Positions 8,191-17,968 of a DNA stretch of 64,000 nt are shown in pieces. The stretch's first letter is position 1. Every line of letters starts with the position of its first letter. A program made the translations under genes and the position numbers. The DNA comes from Actinomadura coerulea (GTDB lineage Bacteria > Actinomycetota > Actinomycetes > Streptosporangiales > Streptosporangiaceae). The notes beneath the pieces are model-generated. The model saw only the letters and a list, made by a program, of their open reading frames with translations. It made no database searches and was not told where the DNA came from. The stretch spans positions 1,364,001-1,428,000 of the forward strand of contig NZ_JACHMQ010000001.1 of NCBI RefSeq assembly GCF_014208105.1, in the 5' to 3' direction.

Positions 8191-8963
8191 CCGCGCTCGT
8201 GACCGGGACCTGGTGGATGACGCACCGCCGGCTGACCGCGCTGCTGCGCAACCCGGCCGTCGTCGTCATGACGCTGACGCAGCCGATGATCTGGCTGTTC
8301 CTGTTCGGCCAGCTGTTCAGGAAGGTGGCCGAGCTGCCCGGCTTCGGCGCGCAGTCCTACCTCGACTACATCGTGCCCGGCGTGGTGGTCATGAACGCGG
8401 TGTCGCTGAACTCCTTCGCCGGGATGGCGACCATGGACGAGATCGAGCGCGGCACCCTCGACCGGTTTCTCGTGACGCCGGTGCGGCGCGGCGCGATCGC
8501 TAACGCGGGCGTCGTCGAGCAGGCTCTCAGCACGGCGTTCCAGTCGATCGTGATCATCGCTCTGGGCGGGGCGGCGGGCGCGCACTATCCGGGCGGCGCC
8601 GCGGGCGTGGCGGTGCTGGTCGCCGCGTCGGTGCTGATCGGCGTGGTCCTCGCCGCGCTGTCCAACACGCTCGCGCTGCTCGTGCGCGACCGCAACACCA
8701 TCATCGGCCTGAACGTGATGCTCCTGCTGCCGCTGACGTTCCTGTCGTCGGCGTTCATGGCCGAGGGCCTGATGCCGTCCTGGATGCGGCACGTGGCGGC
8801 CGGCAACCCGGTGAGCTGGGCCCTGGACGCGTCGCGCGGCGCGCTCGCCGACGATCCCGACTGGGCCGCCGTCGCGGCGCACGCCGGATGGCTCCTCGTG
8901 CTGACCGCGGCCGCGGTCGGGCTCGCGGTCCACTCGCTTCGGAGCTACCAGAAGTCCCGGTGA
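8187..8963 (+). CDS. ABC-2 type transporter permease (DrrB-like)
   Basis: 258 residues with about six hydrophobic segments, including one at residues 25-45 and the N-T-I-I-G-L-N-V-M-L-L-L-P-L-T-F-L-S-S-A-F region characteristic of ABC-2 permeases. It partners the ATPase with which it overlaps by four bases. Length matches DrrB. Substrate unknown. Confidence 0.88.
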   Translation: MTALVTGTWWMTHRRLTALLRNPAVVVMTLTQPMIWLFLFGQLFRKVAELPGFGAQSYLDYIVPGVVVMNAVSLNSFAGMATMDEIERGTLDRFLVTPVRRGAIANAGVVEQALSTAFQSIVIIALGGAAGAHYPGGAAGVAVLVAASVLIGVVLAALSNTLALLVRDRNTIIGLNVMLLLPLTFLSSAFMAEGLMPSWMRHVAAGNPVSWALDASRGALADDPDWAAVAAHAGWLLVLTAAAVGLAVHSLRSYQKSR

Positions 8964-8979
8964 CAGGGGAGAGGCCCGA

Positions 8980-9014
8980 GGGGGTTCCGGCGGCGCGCAC
9001 GCACCGGAGCCCCC
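8980..9014. terminator. Bidirectional hairpin between convergent genes
   Basis: Arms GGGGGTTCCGG and CCGGAGCCCCC pair over 11 positions (one G-T wobble) around a 13-base loop, placed between the permease stop and the M20 peptidase stop. Confidence 0.6.
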
Positions 9015-9021
9015 GCCCGCG

Positions 9022-10404
9022 CTAGCGGGTGTCGAGGAAGCGGTCCAGGACGCGGGTCCCGAAGGCGAGACCGTCCAGCGGGACCCGCTCGTCCACGCCG
9101 TGGAACATCCCGAAGTAGTCGAGTTCGGGGCCGAGAAGCAGCGGCGCGAAACCGAAGCTCGTGATGCCGATGCGGTGGAACGACTTCGCGTCGGTGCCCC
9201 CGGCCATCACGTACGGGACGGGGCGGGCGAGCGGGTCCTCGGCGCGGAGCGCGCCCGCGAGCGCGGCGAAGGTGGGGCCCGCCGGGTCGGCGGCGGGGGC
9301 CTCCTCGTAGTTGATGAACTCGCGGGTCACCTTCGGGCCGAGCAGCCGGTCGACCGTGGCGAGGAACTCCTCGCCCGTGCCGGGCAGGTAGCGGCCGTCG
9401 ACCTGCGCGGTCGCCGTGCCCGGCACGACGTTGACCTTGTAGCCGGCGTCGAGCCGGGTCGGGTTCGCCGAGTTGCGGATCGTCCCGGCGAACAGGTGCC
9501 CGGCGCGGCCGAGCCGGGCCGCCTCCGCGTCGAGGCGGTCGTGGTCGATGGACGTGCCGAGGGCGTCCGCGAGCGCGTCCAGCAGCGCCCGCACGCCCGG
9601 CGTCAGCCGGACGGGCCACTCGTGGGAGGCCAGCCGGGAGACCGCGTGCGCGATCTCGGCGACCGCGTTGTCGGGCGCCGGCTTGGACCCGTGCCCGGCG
9701 GTCCCGCGCGCCGTCAGCCGCATCCAGGTCGTGCCGCGCTCGCCGGTCGCGATCGGGTAGATCCGCGCCCCGCCGGCGTCCACGCTGAACCCGCCGGACT
9801 CGCTGATCGCCTCCGTGCATCCCTCGAAGAACCCGCGGTGCTCGCGCGCCACGTACCGGGATCCGAGATCGCCGGTGGACTCCTCGTCGGCCAGGAACGC
9901 CAGGACCAGGTCGCCGCGCGTGCGCCGCCCCTCGCGCAGCCGCGCCCGCACGGTCGCGAGCGTCATGGCGAGGCTGCCCTTCATGTCGACGGCGCCGCGC
10001 CCCCACACGTACCCGTCCCGCACCTCGCCGGAGAACGGCGGAACGGTCCACTCCGCCGGATCGGCGGGGACCACGTCCAGATGGCCGTGGACCAGGAACG
10101 CCGGATGGGACGGGTCGGTGCCGGGGAGGCGGGCGAGCACGCTCGCCCGGCCCGGCGCCGACTCCACGATCGTCGCCTGGACGCCCACCTCGTCCAGCAG
10201 CCCGGCGACGTGCTCGGCGGCCGGCCGCTCCGGCTCGGCCACCCCCTCGCCCCGGTTCACGGTGGCGAACCTGATGAGGTCGGCGCAGATCGCCGCCGCC
10301 TCGGCGCCGGCGCGGCCTCCGCCGGTCCCGCCGCCCGCCGTGTCGCCGCCGGCCGTGTCGTCCACCGTGCCGCCGGCCGTCCCGCCCGCCTGATCGAACC
10401 GCAC
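9022..10404 (-). CDS. M20-family metallopeptidase (ArgE/DapE/CPG2 group)
   Basis: 460 residues from GTG. Two-zinc motifs: H-G-H-L-D-V-V, the D of W-G-R-G-A-V-D-M-K-G, catalytic E-E in A-D-E-E-S-T, and the late H of F-H-G-V-D-E-R. A central dimerisation domain contains G-T-A-G-H-G-S. The N-terminal ~30 residues are a Gly/Thr/Asp low-complexity tail, so the true start could be downstream. No signal peptide, so it is cytosolic. Being divergent from a dipeptide-type importer, it may hydrolyse imported peptides (inference). Confidence 0.88.
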   Translation of the reverse strand: MRFDQAGGTAGGTVDDTAGGDTAGGGTGGGRAGAEAAAICADLIRFATVNRGEGVAEPERPAAEHVAGLLDEVGVQATIVESAPGRASVLARLPGTDPSHPAFLVHGHLDVVPADPAEWTVPPFSGEVRDGYVWGRGAVDMKGSLAMTLATVRARLREGRRTRGDLVLAFLADEESTGDLGSRYVAREHRGFFEGCTEAISESGGFSVDAGGARIYPIATGERGTTWMRLTARGTAGHGSKPAPDNAVAEIAHAVSRLASHEWPVRLTPGVRALLDALADALGTSIDHDRLDAEAARLGRAGHLFAGTIRNSANPTRLDAGYKVNVVPGTATAQVDGRYLPGTGEEFLATVDRLLGPKVTREFINYEEAPAADPAGPTFAALAGALRAEDPLARPVPYVMAGGTDAKSFHRIGITSFGFAPLLLGPELDYFGMFHGVDERVPLDGLAFGTRVLDRFLDTR

Positions 10405-10611
10405 CGCTGCCCCCCCGCTCGCCTTCCGCGACGAGGCTTCATTCTGCTCCCTCGCCGACCCGTGTCAACGAATGATCAAGTTCGTCTCGATCCGGTTGCG
10501 ACTCGGTCAGCGCCGTATCAGAACTGCCACGCTGAGTACGACGCTGCGAACGTTCCAGGGACGGCGGGCGGCGAAGCGCCCGTCCGCCGAACGACACGGC
10601 CGAGGAGGAGC

Positions 10612-12231
10612 ATGACCAGCCTGAGGGGTGCCGGAAGGGGTCTCCGCTTGAACGCCGCGGGTCTCGCGGCGGTGGCGCTGGCCGCGTCGCTCGGCCTGTC
10701 GGCCTGCGGCGGGGACGACGCCAAGGCGAGCGACGGTACGTTCACCGTGGGCCACTCCGAGCCGGACCACCTGATGCCGGCCAACACGACCGGCAGCTAC
10801 GCCTTCGACGTGATCACCGAGCTGTTCGACAACCTGATGGACCTGACCAAGGACGGCAAGGCCGTCCCGCTGGCGGCCGAGTCGGTCACCTCCGACGACC
10901 AGAAGGTCTGGACGATCAAGGTCAGGGCCGGCCAGAAGTTCCACAACGGCGAGCCGGTGACGGCGCAGAGCTTCGCCGACGCGTGGAACAACGCCGCCTA
11001 CGGGCCGAACGCGATGGGCGCCAACGACTACTTCTCGTCCATCAAGGGGTACGCGGACCTGAACCCCGAGGACGAGAACGCCAAGCCGAAGGCCGACAAG
11101 CTCTCCGGCATCGAGGTCGTCGACCAGAACACCCTCAAGGTCACGCTGAACGACCCGTTCAGCCAGTTCCCGCTGCTGCTGACCTACCCGGCGTACGCGC
11201 CGATGCCCAAGGCCGGGCTCAAGGACCCGAAGGCGTTCGACGACCACCCGATCGGCAACGGCCCGTACATGATGGACGGCAACTGGGAGCGCAACAAGCA
11301 GGTCAAGCTCGTCGCGTTCCCCGGCTACACCGGGACGCGCAAGGCGAAGAACAAGGGCGTCACCTGGAAGAGCTACTCCAGCGCGGACACCGCCTACACC
11401 GACCTGCGTGCGGGCCGGATCGACGTGCTGCAGACCATCCCCTCGGCCAAGGTCCCCGAGGCCAAGCGGCTCCTCGGCGACCGGTTCCTGGCCCGCAAGA
11501 TGAGCACGACCGACTACCTCGGCCTCCCGTTGTTCGACAAGCGGTTCGCCAACCCCGACCTGCGCAAGGCCATCTCGATGGCCATCGACCGCCAGGGCGT
11601 CAACAAGGCGGTCTTCAACGGCTCGTACTTCCCCGCCGACTCGCTGATCCCGTCGATCATCCCCGGGCACCGTGCCAACGCCTGCGGCGAGCTGTGCACC
11701 TATGACCCCGCCAAGGCCCGGCAGCTGTTCGACAAGGCCGGCGGATTCTCCGGGACGCTGGAGCTGTACTTCTCCAACGCGCAGCCGACCTACGCCCAGT
11801 GGATGCGGATCGTCGCCAACTCCCTGCGCGACAACCTCGGCATCAAGGACATCCAGTTCCGGCAGGTTCCCGCGTCCGACTACTTCTCCCTGCTGAGCGA
11901 CCGCAAGGAGAAGGGCCCCTACCGGCAGAACTGGGAGGCCGACTACCCGAGCCCCCAGAACTACCTGGAGAACATGTGGGGCTCGGCGGGCAACCGCATG
12001 GGCTGGAAGAGCACCGAGTTCGACGACCTCATCGCCAAGGCCAACAAGTCGCCGGACCAGGCGCAGGCCAACGCGCTCTACAACCAGGCCGAGGACGTCG
12101 CCATCCGCGAGATGCCGATGATCCCGCTGTGGACGTGGGCGGGCGAGGGCGGCCGCTCCAAGCGGGTGGACAACGTCACGATCACCCCGTTCTCGACGGG
12201 CCTGATCGCCACCGAAGTGACGGTGAAGTAG
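10612..12231 (+). CDS. ABC transporter substrate-binding lipoprotein (Opp/Dpp family 5)
   Basis: 539 residues, ATG behind GAGGAGGAG. A lipoprotein signal peptide ends in L-S-A-C with Cys32 as the lipidation site. The family 5 body shows W-T-I-K-V-R-A-G-Q-K-F-H-N-G-E-P-V-T-A and N-P-D-L-R-K-A-I-S-M-A-I-D-R. Family members bind oligopeptides or other solutes outside the membrane. It is the first gene of a five-gene importer operon. Substrate class cannot be fixed from sequence; peptides are the default. Confidence 0.9.
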   Translation: MTSLRGAGRGLRLNAAGLAAVALAASLGLSACGGDDAKASDGTFTVGHSEPDHLMPANTTGSYAFDVITELFDNLMDLTKDGKAVPLAAESVTSDDQKVWTIKVRAGQKFHNGEPVTAQSFADAWNNAAYGPNAMGANDYFSSIKGYADLNPEDENAKPKADKLSGIEVVDQNTLKVTLNDPFSQFPLLLTYPAYAPMPKAGLKDPKAFDDHPIGNGPYMMDGNWERNKQVKLVAFPGYTGTRKAKNKGVTWKSYSSADTAYTDLRAGRIDVLQTIPSAKVPEAKRLLGDRFLARKMSTTDYLGLPLFDKRFANPDLRKAISMAIDRQGVNKAVFNGSYFPADSLIPSIIPGHRANACGELCTYDPAKARQLFDKAGGFSGTLELYFSNAQPTYAQWMRIVANSLRDNLGIKDIQFRQVPASDYFSLLSDRKEKGPYRQNWEADYPSPQNYLENMWGSAGNRMGWKSTEFDDLIAKANKSPDQAQANALYNQAEDVAIREMPMIPLWTWAGEGGRSKRVDNVTITPFSTGLIATEVTVK

Positions 12232-12237
12232 CCGGCG

Positions 12238-13164
12238 ATGTGGCGCTACGTCCTCCGGCGGCTCCTGCAGGCGATCCCGGTCTTCATCGGCACCACGCTG
12301 CTCATCTACGCGATGGTGTTCGCGCTGCCGGGCGATCCGATCCAGGCGCTCGCCGGGGACAAGCCGGTCCCGGACAACGTCCTGGAGACCCTCCGCGACC
12401 GCTACAACCTGAACGACCCGCTGCTGGTGCAGTACGCGAAGTACATGTGGGGCCTCTTCCAGGGCGACCTCGGCGAGAACTACACGGGCCAGAGCGTGTC
12501 GGAGATGCTCAGCGGGCGCTGGGCGGTGACGGCGCAGCTCGCCGTCACCGCCTGGGTCTTCGAGCTGGTCCTCGGGATCCTGCTCGGCATCTGGGCGGGG
12601 CTGCGCCGCGGCCGGTTCGCCGACACCCTCGTCCTCAGCGGGACCACGCTGGTGATCGCGGTGCCGGTGTTCGTGCTCGGCTACGCCGCGCAGCTCGTGT
12701 TCGGGCTGCACTGGCAGATCTTCCCCACGGCCGGGACGGACGACGGCTGGCCGATGAGCTACCTGCTGCCCGGGATGGTGCTCGGCTCCCTCGGCCTGTC
12801 GTACGTGGCGCGGCTGACCCGGACGAGCCTGTCGGAGAACCTGCGGGCCGACTACGTGCGCACCGCGAACGCCAAGGGGCTGTCGCGGGCGCGGGTGGTC
12901 GGGCGGCACGCCCTGCGCAACTCGCTGATCCCCGTGGTGACCTATCTCGGCGTCGACTTCGGGAACATGATGGCCGGCGCGGTCGTGACCGAGGGCATCT
13001 TCAACCTGCCGGGCATCGGGGGGCAGGTGTTCGAGTCGATCCAGCTGAAGGAGGGCCCCGTCGTGGTCGGCGCGGTCACCCTGCTGGTGCTGATCTTCCT
13101 GCTGGTCAACCTGGTCGTGGACCTTCTGTACGGGGTGCTCGACCCGCGGATCAGGTACGAGTGA
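12238..13164 (+). CDS. Opp/Dpp-type ABC importer permease (DppB-like)
   Basis: 308 residues with six predicted membrane spans; the first covers residues ~9-30. The cytoplasmic EAA loop is near R-T-A-N-A-K-G-L-S-R-A-R-V-V-G-R-H-A-L-R-N, followed by the P-V-V-T-Y-L-G stretch. It starts six bases after the lipoprotein stop. Its partner is the DppC-like permease. Confidence 0.92.
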   Translation: MWRYVLRRLLQAIPVFIGTTLLIYAMVFALPGDPIQALAGDKPVPDNVLETLRDRYNLNDPLLVQYAKYMWGLFQGDLGENYTGQSVSEMLSGRWAVTAQLAVTAWVFELVLGILLGIWAGLRRGRFADTLVLSGTTLVIAVPVFVLGYAAQLVFGLHWQIFPTAGTDDGWPMSYLLPGMVLGSLGLSYVARLTRTSLSENLRADYVRTANAKGLSRARVVGRHALRNSLIPVVTYLGVDFGNMMAGAVVTEGIFNLPGIGGQVFESIQLKEGPVVVGAVTLLVLIFLLVNLVVDLLYGVLDPRIRYE

Positions 13165-13171
13165 GGAGCGC

Positions 13172-14134
13172 ATGACCATCAAGCAGCCGGACGCGGGGCC
13201 GCCGGGCGCGGAGCCGGAGCCGGTGCCCGGCCCCGGGGCCCCGGGGACGAGCGCCGCCGCGGTCGCCGTCGCCGGCGGGGCCATCGGCAGGGCCTCGCTG
13301 TGGGACGACGCGTGGCACGAGCTGCGGCGCCGCTGGCTCTTCTGGGGATCGGTGGCGGTCCTCGCGCTCGTGACGGTCATGGCCGTGGCGCCGCGGCTGT
13401 TCACCGCCACGGCGGTCAACGAGGGCTGCGACCCCAACGATGCCAAGCTCGGGCCGTCCGGCGGCCACTGGTTCGGCACCGACCTCGCGGGCTGCGACTA
13501 CTACGCGCACGTCGTGCACGGCGCCCGCCCGACGCTGCTGATCGGCGTCGCCGTCACCGTGTTCGCGCTGCTGATCGCGCTGCTGTTCGGGCTGCTCGCC
13601 GGGTACTACGGCGGGATCGTCGACGCGCTGATCGCCCGGCTGACCGACGTCTTCTTCGGGCTGCCGTTCGTGCTCGGCGCCACCGTGATCCTTGTCGCGT
13701 TCCCCTCGCACGGCGTGTGGGCGATGACGCTGGTGCTGGTCCTGCTCGGCTGGACGACGATGATCCGCATCATGCGGGGGCAGGTGATCTCCGTCCGCGA
13801 CGCGGACTACGTGCAGGCGGCGCGGCTGCTCGGCGCGTCCGACCGGCGGATCATGCTGCGGCACATCCTGCCGAACGCGATCGCCCCGGTGATCGTGGTG
13901 GCCACCCTCAACGTGGGCCACGTGATCGTCGGCGAGGCGACGCTGGACTTCCTCGGCGTCGGCCTGCAGTACCCCGAGGTCTCCTGGGGGCTCCAGCTCA
14001 ACCAGGCGAAGGACTCCTTCGTCGACCACCCGCACCTGCTGATCTTCCCCGCGGTGTTCCTGTCGGCGACGGTGCTGAGCTTCCTGATGCTCGGCGACGC
14101 CGTCCGCGACGCCCTCGACCCCAAGCTGCGGTGA
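13172..14134 (+). CDS. Opp/Dpp-type ABC importer permease (DppC-like)
   Basis: 320 residues. A ~60-residue Pro/Gly/Ala-rich cytoplasmic N-terminus is followed by six membrane spans, F-G-T-D-L-A-G-C-D near the periplasmic segment typical of OppC/DppC N-domains, and the EAA loop R-D-A-D-Y-V-Q-A-A-R-L-L-G-A-S. GTGAGGAG precedes the ATG. Forms the channel with the preceding permease. Confidence 0.92.
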   Translation: MTIKQPDAGPPGAEPEPVPGPGAPGTSAAAVAVAGGAIGRASLWDDAWHELRRRWLFWGSVAVLALVTVMAVAPRLFTATAVNEGCDPNDAKLGPSGGHWFGTDLAGCDYYAHVVHGARPTLLIGVAVTVFALLIALLFGLLAGYYGGIVDALIARLTDVFFGLPFVLGATVILVAFPSHGVWAMTLVLVLLGWTTMIRIMRGQVISVRDADYVQAARLLGASDRRIMLRHILPNAIAPVIVVATLNVGHVIVGEATLDFLGVGLQYPEVSWGLQLNQAKDSFVDHPHLLIFPAVFLSATVLSFLMLGDAVRDALDPKLR

Positions 14135-14141
14135 CCGAGAC

Positions 14142-15176
14142 ATGACCACGGACCTGAAGGACGACCCGGTTCCCGCTCCGGAGCCGCAGCCGCCCCTGCT
14201 GAGCGTCGAGGACCTGCACGTCCGGTTCCGCGTGCGGGACCAGGACGTGCACGCGGTGAACGGGCTGTCGTACACCCTCGCCGAGGGGGAGACGCTCGCG
14301 ATCCTCGGCGAGTCGGGGTCGGGAAAGAGCGTCGCGGCGCAGGCCGTGATGGGCATCCTGGACGTTCCGCCCGCGCGCGTCGAGCGCGGGTCGGTCCGCC
14401 TGCGCGGCGAGGAGCTGCTCGGCCTGCCCGAGCGGCGGCGCCGCGCCTACCGCGGCGACCGCATCTCGATGATCTTCCAGGACGCGCTGACCGCGCTGAA
14501 CCCGGTCTTCACGGTCGGCGACCAGCTCCGCGAGATGTTCCGGGTGCACCGGGGCCTCGGCCGCAAGGAGGCCACGGGCAGGGCCGTCGAGCTGATGGAG
14601 CGGGTGCGGATCCCCTCGGCCGCCGAGCGGCTCGGCGACTACCCGCACCAGTTCTCCGGCGGCATGCGGCAGCGCATCATGATCGCGATGGCGCTGGCGC
14701 TGGAGCCGGATGTGCTGATCGCCGACGAGCCGACCACCGCGCTCGACGTGACCGTGCAGGCCCAGATCATGCGGCTGCTGGCCGGGCTCCAGGACGAGCT
14801 GCGCATGGGCATGGTGCTGATCACCCACGACCTCGGCGTCGTCGCCGGCGTCGCCGACCGGATCGTCGTCATGTACGCGGGGTCGGTCGCCGAGCAGGCG
14901 CCCGCCCGGGAGCTGTACGCGCGGCCCGCCCACCCCTACACCCGGGGCCTGCTGGCCTCGGTCCCGCGGCTGGACCGGCGCGGTGGCCCGCTCGTGCCGA
15001 TCAAGGGGGCGCCGCCGAACCCGGCCGCGCTCCCGCCGGGCTGCCCCTTCCAGCCGCGCTGCCCCCGCGCCGAGGCGCTCTGCGCGGCGGAACGGCCGCC
15101 GCTCGTCACCGTCGCGCCCGGGCACGAGGCCGCCTGCCACTTCGCCGAGGAGGTGCACGGTGCCGGAGCCGAGTGA
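14142..15176 (+). CDS. Opp/Dpp-type ABC importer ATPase (DppD-like)
   Basis: 344 residues. Walker A G-E-S-G-S-G-K-S near residue 50, signature F-S-G-G-M-R-Q-R, Walker B V-L-I-A-D-E-P-T and H-loop I-T-H-D-L-G-V-V-A. The C-terminus carries the oligopeptide-ATPase Cys cluster ([10 protein letters not shown] ... C), known in this family to bind an iron-sulfur cluster in some members. Overlaps the next gene by 17 bases. Confidence 0.92.
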   Translation: MTTDLKDDPVPAPEPQPPLLSVEDLHVRFRVRDQDVHAVNGLSYTLAEGETLAILGESGSGKSVAAQAVMGILDVPPARVERGSVRLRGEELLGLPERRRRAYRGDRISMIFQDALTALNPVFTVGDQLREMFRVHRGLGRKEATGRAVELMERVRIPSAAERLGDYPHQFSGGMRQRIMIAMALALEPDVLIADEPTTALDVTVQAQIMRLLAGLQDELRMGMVLITHDLGVVAGVADRIVVMYAGSVAEQAPARELYARPAHPYTRGLLASVPRLDRRGGPLVPIKGAPPNPAALPPGCPFQPRCPRAEALCAAERPPLVTVAPGHEAACHFAEEVHGAGAE

Positions 15177-16188
15177 GGACCCGATCCTGCGGGTGGAGGG
15201 GCTCGTCAAGCACTACCCCGTGACCCGCGGCGTCGTGGTCAAGCGCGCGGTCGGCCAGATCAGGGCCGTGGACGGGGTGGACCTGGAGCTGCGGCGCGGC
15301 GAGACCCTCGGGATCGTCGGCGAGTCCGGCTGCGGGAAGTCGACGCTGGCCAAGCTTCTGCTCGCGGCCGAGCGCCCCACCGCCGGGACGGTCCGCTTCG
15401 ACGGCCGCGACATCTTCGCGCTGCCGAAGCCGGAACTAAGGGCGCTGCGCCGCCGCGTCCAGATGGTGATGCAGGACCCCTACTCGTCGCTCAACCCGCG
15501 GATGACGGTCGGCGACATCGTGGGGGAGCCGTTCGCCGTCCATCCCGAGGTCGCGCCGAAGGGCGAGCGGCGCGGCCGCGTGCGGGAGCTGCTCGAGCTC
15601 GTCGGCCTCGACCCCGAGCACGTCAACCGCTACCCGCACCAGTTCTCCGGCGGGCAGCGCCAGCGCGTCGGCATCGCCCGCGCCCTGGCGCTGCGGCCCG
15701 ACGTCATCGTGTGCGACGAGCCGGTGTCGGCGCTGGACGTGTCGGTCCAGGCGCAGGTGATGAACCTGCTCGCCGAGCTGCAGCGCGAGCTCGGTCTGGC
15801 GTACGTGTTCATCGCGCACGACCTGGCCGCCGTCCGCCACATCTCCGACCGGATCGCCGTGATGTACCTGGGCAAGGTCGTCGAGACCGGCGACGAGGCG
15901 CAGATCTACGAGCACCCCACCCACCCGTACACGCAGGCGCTGCTGTCGGCCGTCCCGGTGCCCGACCCGGACGCGCCCGGCTGGGCGGAGCAGATCAGGC
16001 TGGAGGGCGAGCCGCCGTCGCCGCTGGACCCGCCGTCCGGCTGCCGGTTCCGCACCCGCTGCTGGAAGGCGCGCGACGTCTGCGCGGAGCAGGTGCCCGC
16101 CCTGGAGGAGCGGGACGGCTCCGCCCACCCCAGCGCCTGCCACTTCGCGGCGGAGGCCGCCCTGACGGACCTGACGGAGCAGGCCTGA
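15160..16188 (+). CDS. Opp/Dpp-type ABC importer ATPase (DppF-like)
   Basis: 342 residues from a GTG inside the end of the previous gene. Walker [10 protein letters not shown]-loop [14 protein letters not shown], signature F-S-G-G-Q-R-Q-R, Walker [13 protein letters not shown]. The family's C-terminal Cys-containing tail is present. It forms the heterodimeric motor with the DppD-like subunit and ends the importer operon. Confidence 0.92.
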   Translation: MPEPSEDPILRVEGLVKHYPVTRGVVVKRAVGQIRAVDGVDLELRRGETLGIVGESGCGKSTLAKLLLAAERPTAGTVRFDGRDIFALPKPELRALRRRVQMVMQDPYSSLNPRMTVGDIVGEPFAVHPEVAPKGERRGRVRELLELVGLDPEHVNRYPHQFSGGQRQRVGIARALALRPDVIVCDEPVSALDVSVQAQVMNLLAELQRELGLAYVFIAHDLAAVRHISDRIAVMYLGKVVETGDEAQIYEHPTHPYTQALLSAVPVPDPDAPGWAEQIRLEGEPPSPLDPPSGCRFRTRCWKARDVCAEQVPALEERDGSAHPSACHFAAEAALTDLTEQA

Positions 16189-16218
16189 GGTGTCGCCGGC
16201 CGCGCGTGCCGGAGTCCG

Positions 16219-16224
16219 TAGGGT
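16219..16224 (+). promoter_or_regulatory. Predicted -10 element for a leaderless transcript
   Basis: TAGGGT ends 7 bases before the ATG at 16232. No Shine-Dalgarno sequence is present, so a leaderless mRNA is likely. Confidence 0.45.
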
Positions 16225-16231
16225 GGGGGCC

Positions 16232-17092
16232 ATGGCACGCAAGGGCAGGCACGGCCCCCGTCCGCGAACCTACGAGATCGCCGGCGGGGAGGCCGAGCTG
16301 CTGCGCGACGCCGACCGCGACGGCGGCTGGATGCTGCTCGTCGACGGCGTCCCCCAGTCGTACGTGGACCTGTCCGACCCCACCTACCTCGACTTCGAGT
16401 ACATGCGCCTGATGGGCGACGTGGTCGACTCGCTCGGCCTGGCCGGGGAGGCGTTCGACGCGGTCCACGTCGGCGGCGCCGGGTGCACGCTGCCCCGCTA
16501 CATCGCCGCGACCCGGCCGGGCTCGCGGCAGGTGGTGCTGGAACCGGACGCGGAGCTGGTGCAGGTCGTCCGGGAGCAGCTGCCGGTCAAGAACGTCCCC
16601 GGCCTGCGGATCCGGATCACCGACGGGCGCTCGGGGATCGCGGCCCTGGCGGACGAGGCCGACGACCTGGTCGTGATGGACGCCTTCGCCGGGGCGTCGA
16701 TGCCGCCGGAACTGGCGACCCGCGAGTTCGTCCTGGACGCCGCGCGCGTGCTGCGCCCCGGCGGCGTCTACCTGGCCAACGTCGCCGACGGCTTCCGGCT
16801 GCCGTTCGCCCGCAGGGTGACCGCGACGGTCCGGTCGGTGTTCCGGCACGCGCTGCTGATGGGCGACCCGGGCGTGCTGCGGGGCCGCCGCTTCGGGAAC
16901 CTGATCGTGGCCGCGTCCCGGGAGCCGCTCCCCGCGGCCGAGCTCACGCGCCGCGCCGCGGGCGGCGGCGTGCGCGCCCGCGTGCTGGACGGCGGCGACC
17001 TCGCGGCGTTCTGCGCCGGCGCCGCGCCGCTGCGCGACGGCGAGGAGATCGTCGCGCCCGTCCCGCCGCCGCAGGTCTTCGGGAGGTCCTGA
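16232..17092 (+). CDS. Spermidine-synthase-like / SAM methyltransferase-fold protein
   Basis: 286 residues. The Rossmann core shows V-G-G-A-G-C-T-L-P-R-Y and V-V-L-E-P-D-A-E-L, then D-A-F-A-G-A-S-M-P. This is the polyamine-synthase-like fold that actinobacteria carry in many stand-alone copies, often without real spermidine synthase activity. The leaderless start at 16232 is preferred over an in-frame GTG at 16190. No polyamine pathway genes lie nearby, so a methyl- or aminopropyl-transfer role is uncertain. Confidence 0.75.
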   Translation: MARKGRHGPRPRTYEIAGGEAELLRDADRDGGWMLLVDGVPQSYVDLSDPTYLDFEYMRLMGDVVDSLGLAGEAFDAVHVGGAGCTLPRYIAATRPGSRQVVLEPDAELVQVVREQLPVKNVPGLRIRITDGRSGIAALADEADDLVVMDAFAGASMPPELATREFVLDAARVLRPGGVYLANVADGFRLPFARRVTATVRSVFRHALLMGDPGVLRGRRFGNLIVAASREPLPAAELTRRAAGGGVRARVLDGGDLAAFCAGAAPLRDGEEIVAPVPPPQVFGRS

Positions 17093-17134
17093 CCGAGCGC
17101 GGCCCCCGGACCCGACGACCGACAAGGAGCAACG

Positions 17135-17908
17135 ATGATCCTCGTGACCGGGGCGAGCGGCACGCTCGGCCGGCCCGTCACCCGCCTGCTGGCCGAGGCC
17201 GGCGCGGACGTGCGCGCGCTCAGCCGCCGCGCCAGGGAACCGGAGGCCGCGGTGACCTGGTGCAAGGGCGACCTGGTGACCGGTGAGGGCGTCGAGGACG
17301 CTCTCGCCGGCGTCGAGACGATCGTGCACTGCGCCAGCGACCCGCTGCACGCCAAGCGGGACCTGCCCGCCGCGCGGACCCTGATCGAGGCCGCGCGGCG
17401 GCAGGGCGCGCCGCATCTGCTCTATATCTCGATCGTCGGCGTCGACAAGATCCCTTACAGGTATTACCGGATCAAGTACGCGGTGGAGCGGGCGATCGAG
17501 GAATCGGGCCTGCCGTACACGATCCTGCGGGCCACGCAGTTCCACACCCTGCCGGCCGCGGTCTTCGCGGCGCTCACGAAAATCCCGGGCGTGGTGCTGC
17601 TGCCGAGAGGGCTGCGGGACCAGCCCGTCGACGTCGGCGAGGTCGCCGGGCGGCTGGCCGAACTGGCCCTGGCCGCCGGGCCCGCCCGGCGCGTCGACGA
17701 CATGGGCGGCCCGGAGGTGCTCACGGTCGAGGAGATGATGCGGGACTACCTGAGGGCGCGGGGGCTGCGGCGTCCCGTCCGGGTGCCGGTTCCGCTTCCG
17801 GGCCGGGCCGCGCGGGGCTTCCGGGAAGGCCATCACCTCGTGCCGGACCGCGCCGTGGGGAAGCGGACCTGGCATCAGTTCCTGACCGAGACCGATACGC
17901 AACGGTAA
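17135..17908 (+). CDS. NAD(P)-binding atypical SDR (NmrA-like)
   Basis: 257 residues, ATG behind AAGGAG. The nucleotide-binding T-G-A-S-G-T-L-G-R-P begins at residue 5. S-I-V-G-V-D-K and Y-R-Y-Y-R-I-K-Y-A-V-E form an atypical YXXXK-like region (Y-R-I-K), and Y-T-I-L-R-A-T-Q-F-H is conserved in NmrA/HSCARG-like proteins. Could be an epimerase/reductase or an NAD(P)H sensor. It stands 42 bases after the methyltransferase gene. Confidence 0.8.
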   Translation: MILVTGASGTLGRPVTRLLAEAGADVRALSRRAREPEAAVTWCKGDLVTGEGVEDALAGVETIVHCASDPLHAKRDLPAARTLIEAARRQGAPHLLYISIVGVDKIPYRYYRIKYAVERAIEESGLPYTILRATQFHTLPAAVFAALTKIPGVVLLPRGLRDQPVDVGEVAGRLAELALAAGPARRVDDMGGPEVLTVEEMMRDYLRARGLRRPVRVPVPLPGRAARGFREGHHLVPDRAVGKRTWHQFLTETDTQR

Positions 17909-17956
17909 GGGACGGATTCCCGGCCCGTATCGGCCTCATCGGGCCCCGCCATGTCC

Positions 17957-17962
17957 CATAAT
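17957..17962 (+). promoter_or_regulatory. Predicted -10 element, leaderless SpoIIE-type gene
   Basis: CATAAT ends 6 bases before the ATG at 17969. This decides between that start and the in-frame ATG at 17951, which would lie upstream of the promoter's start point. Confidence 0.45.
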
Positions 17963-17968
17963 CGAGCG

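Noticed and set aside
10507..13479. 990-codon minus-strand open frame opposite the peptide importer genes
   Set aside because: Antisense shadow of strongly coding Opp/Dpp genes; composition (H, G, V, R, D rich, no domain) is typical of high-GC antisense frames.
16232..17092. True spermidine synthase
   Set aside because: Only the fold is clear; no decarboxylase or other polyamine gene nearby, and this lineage has many orphan paralogues.
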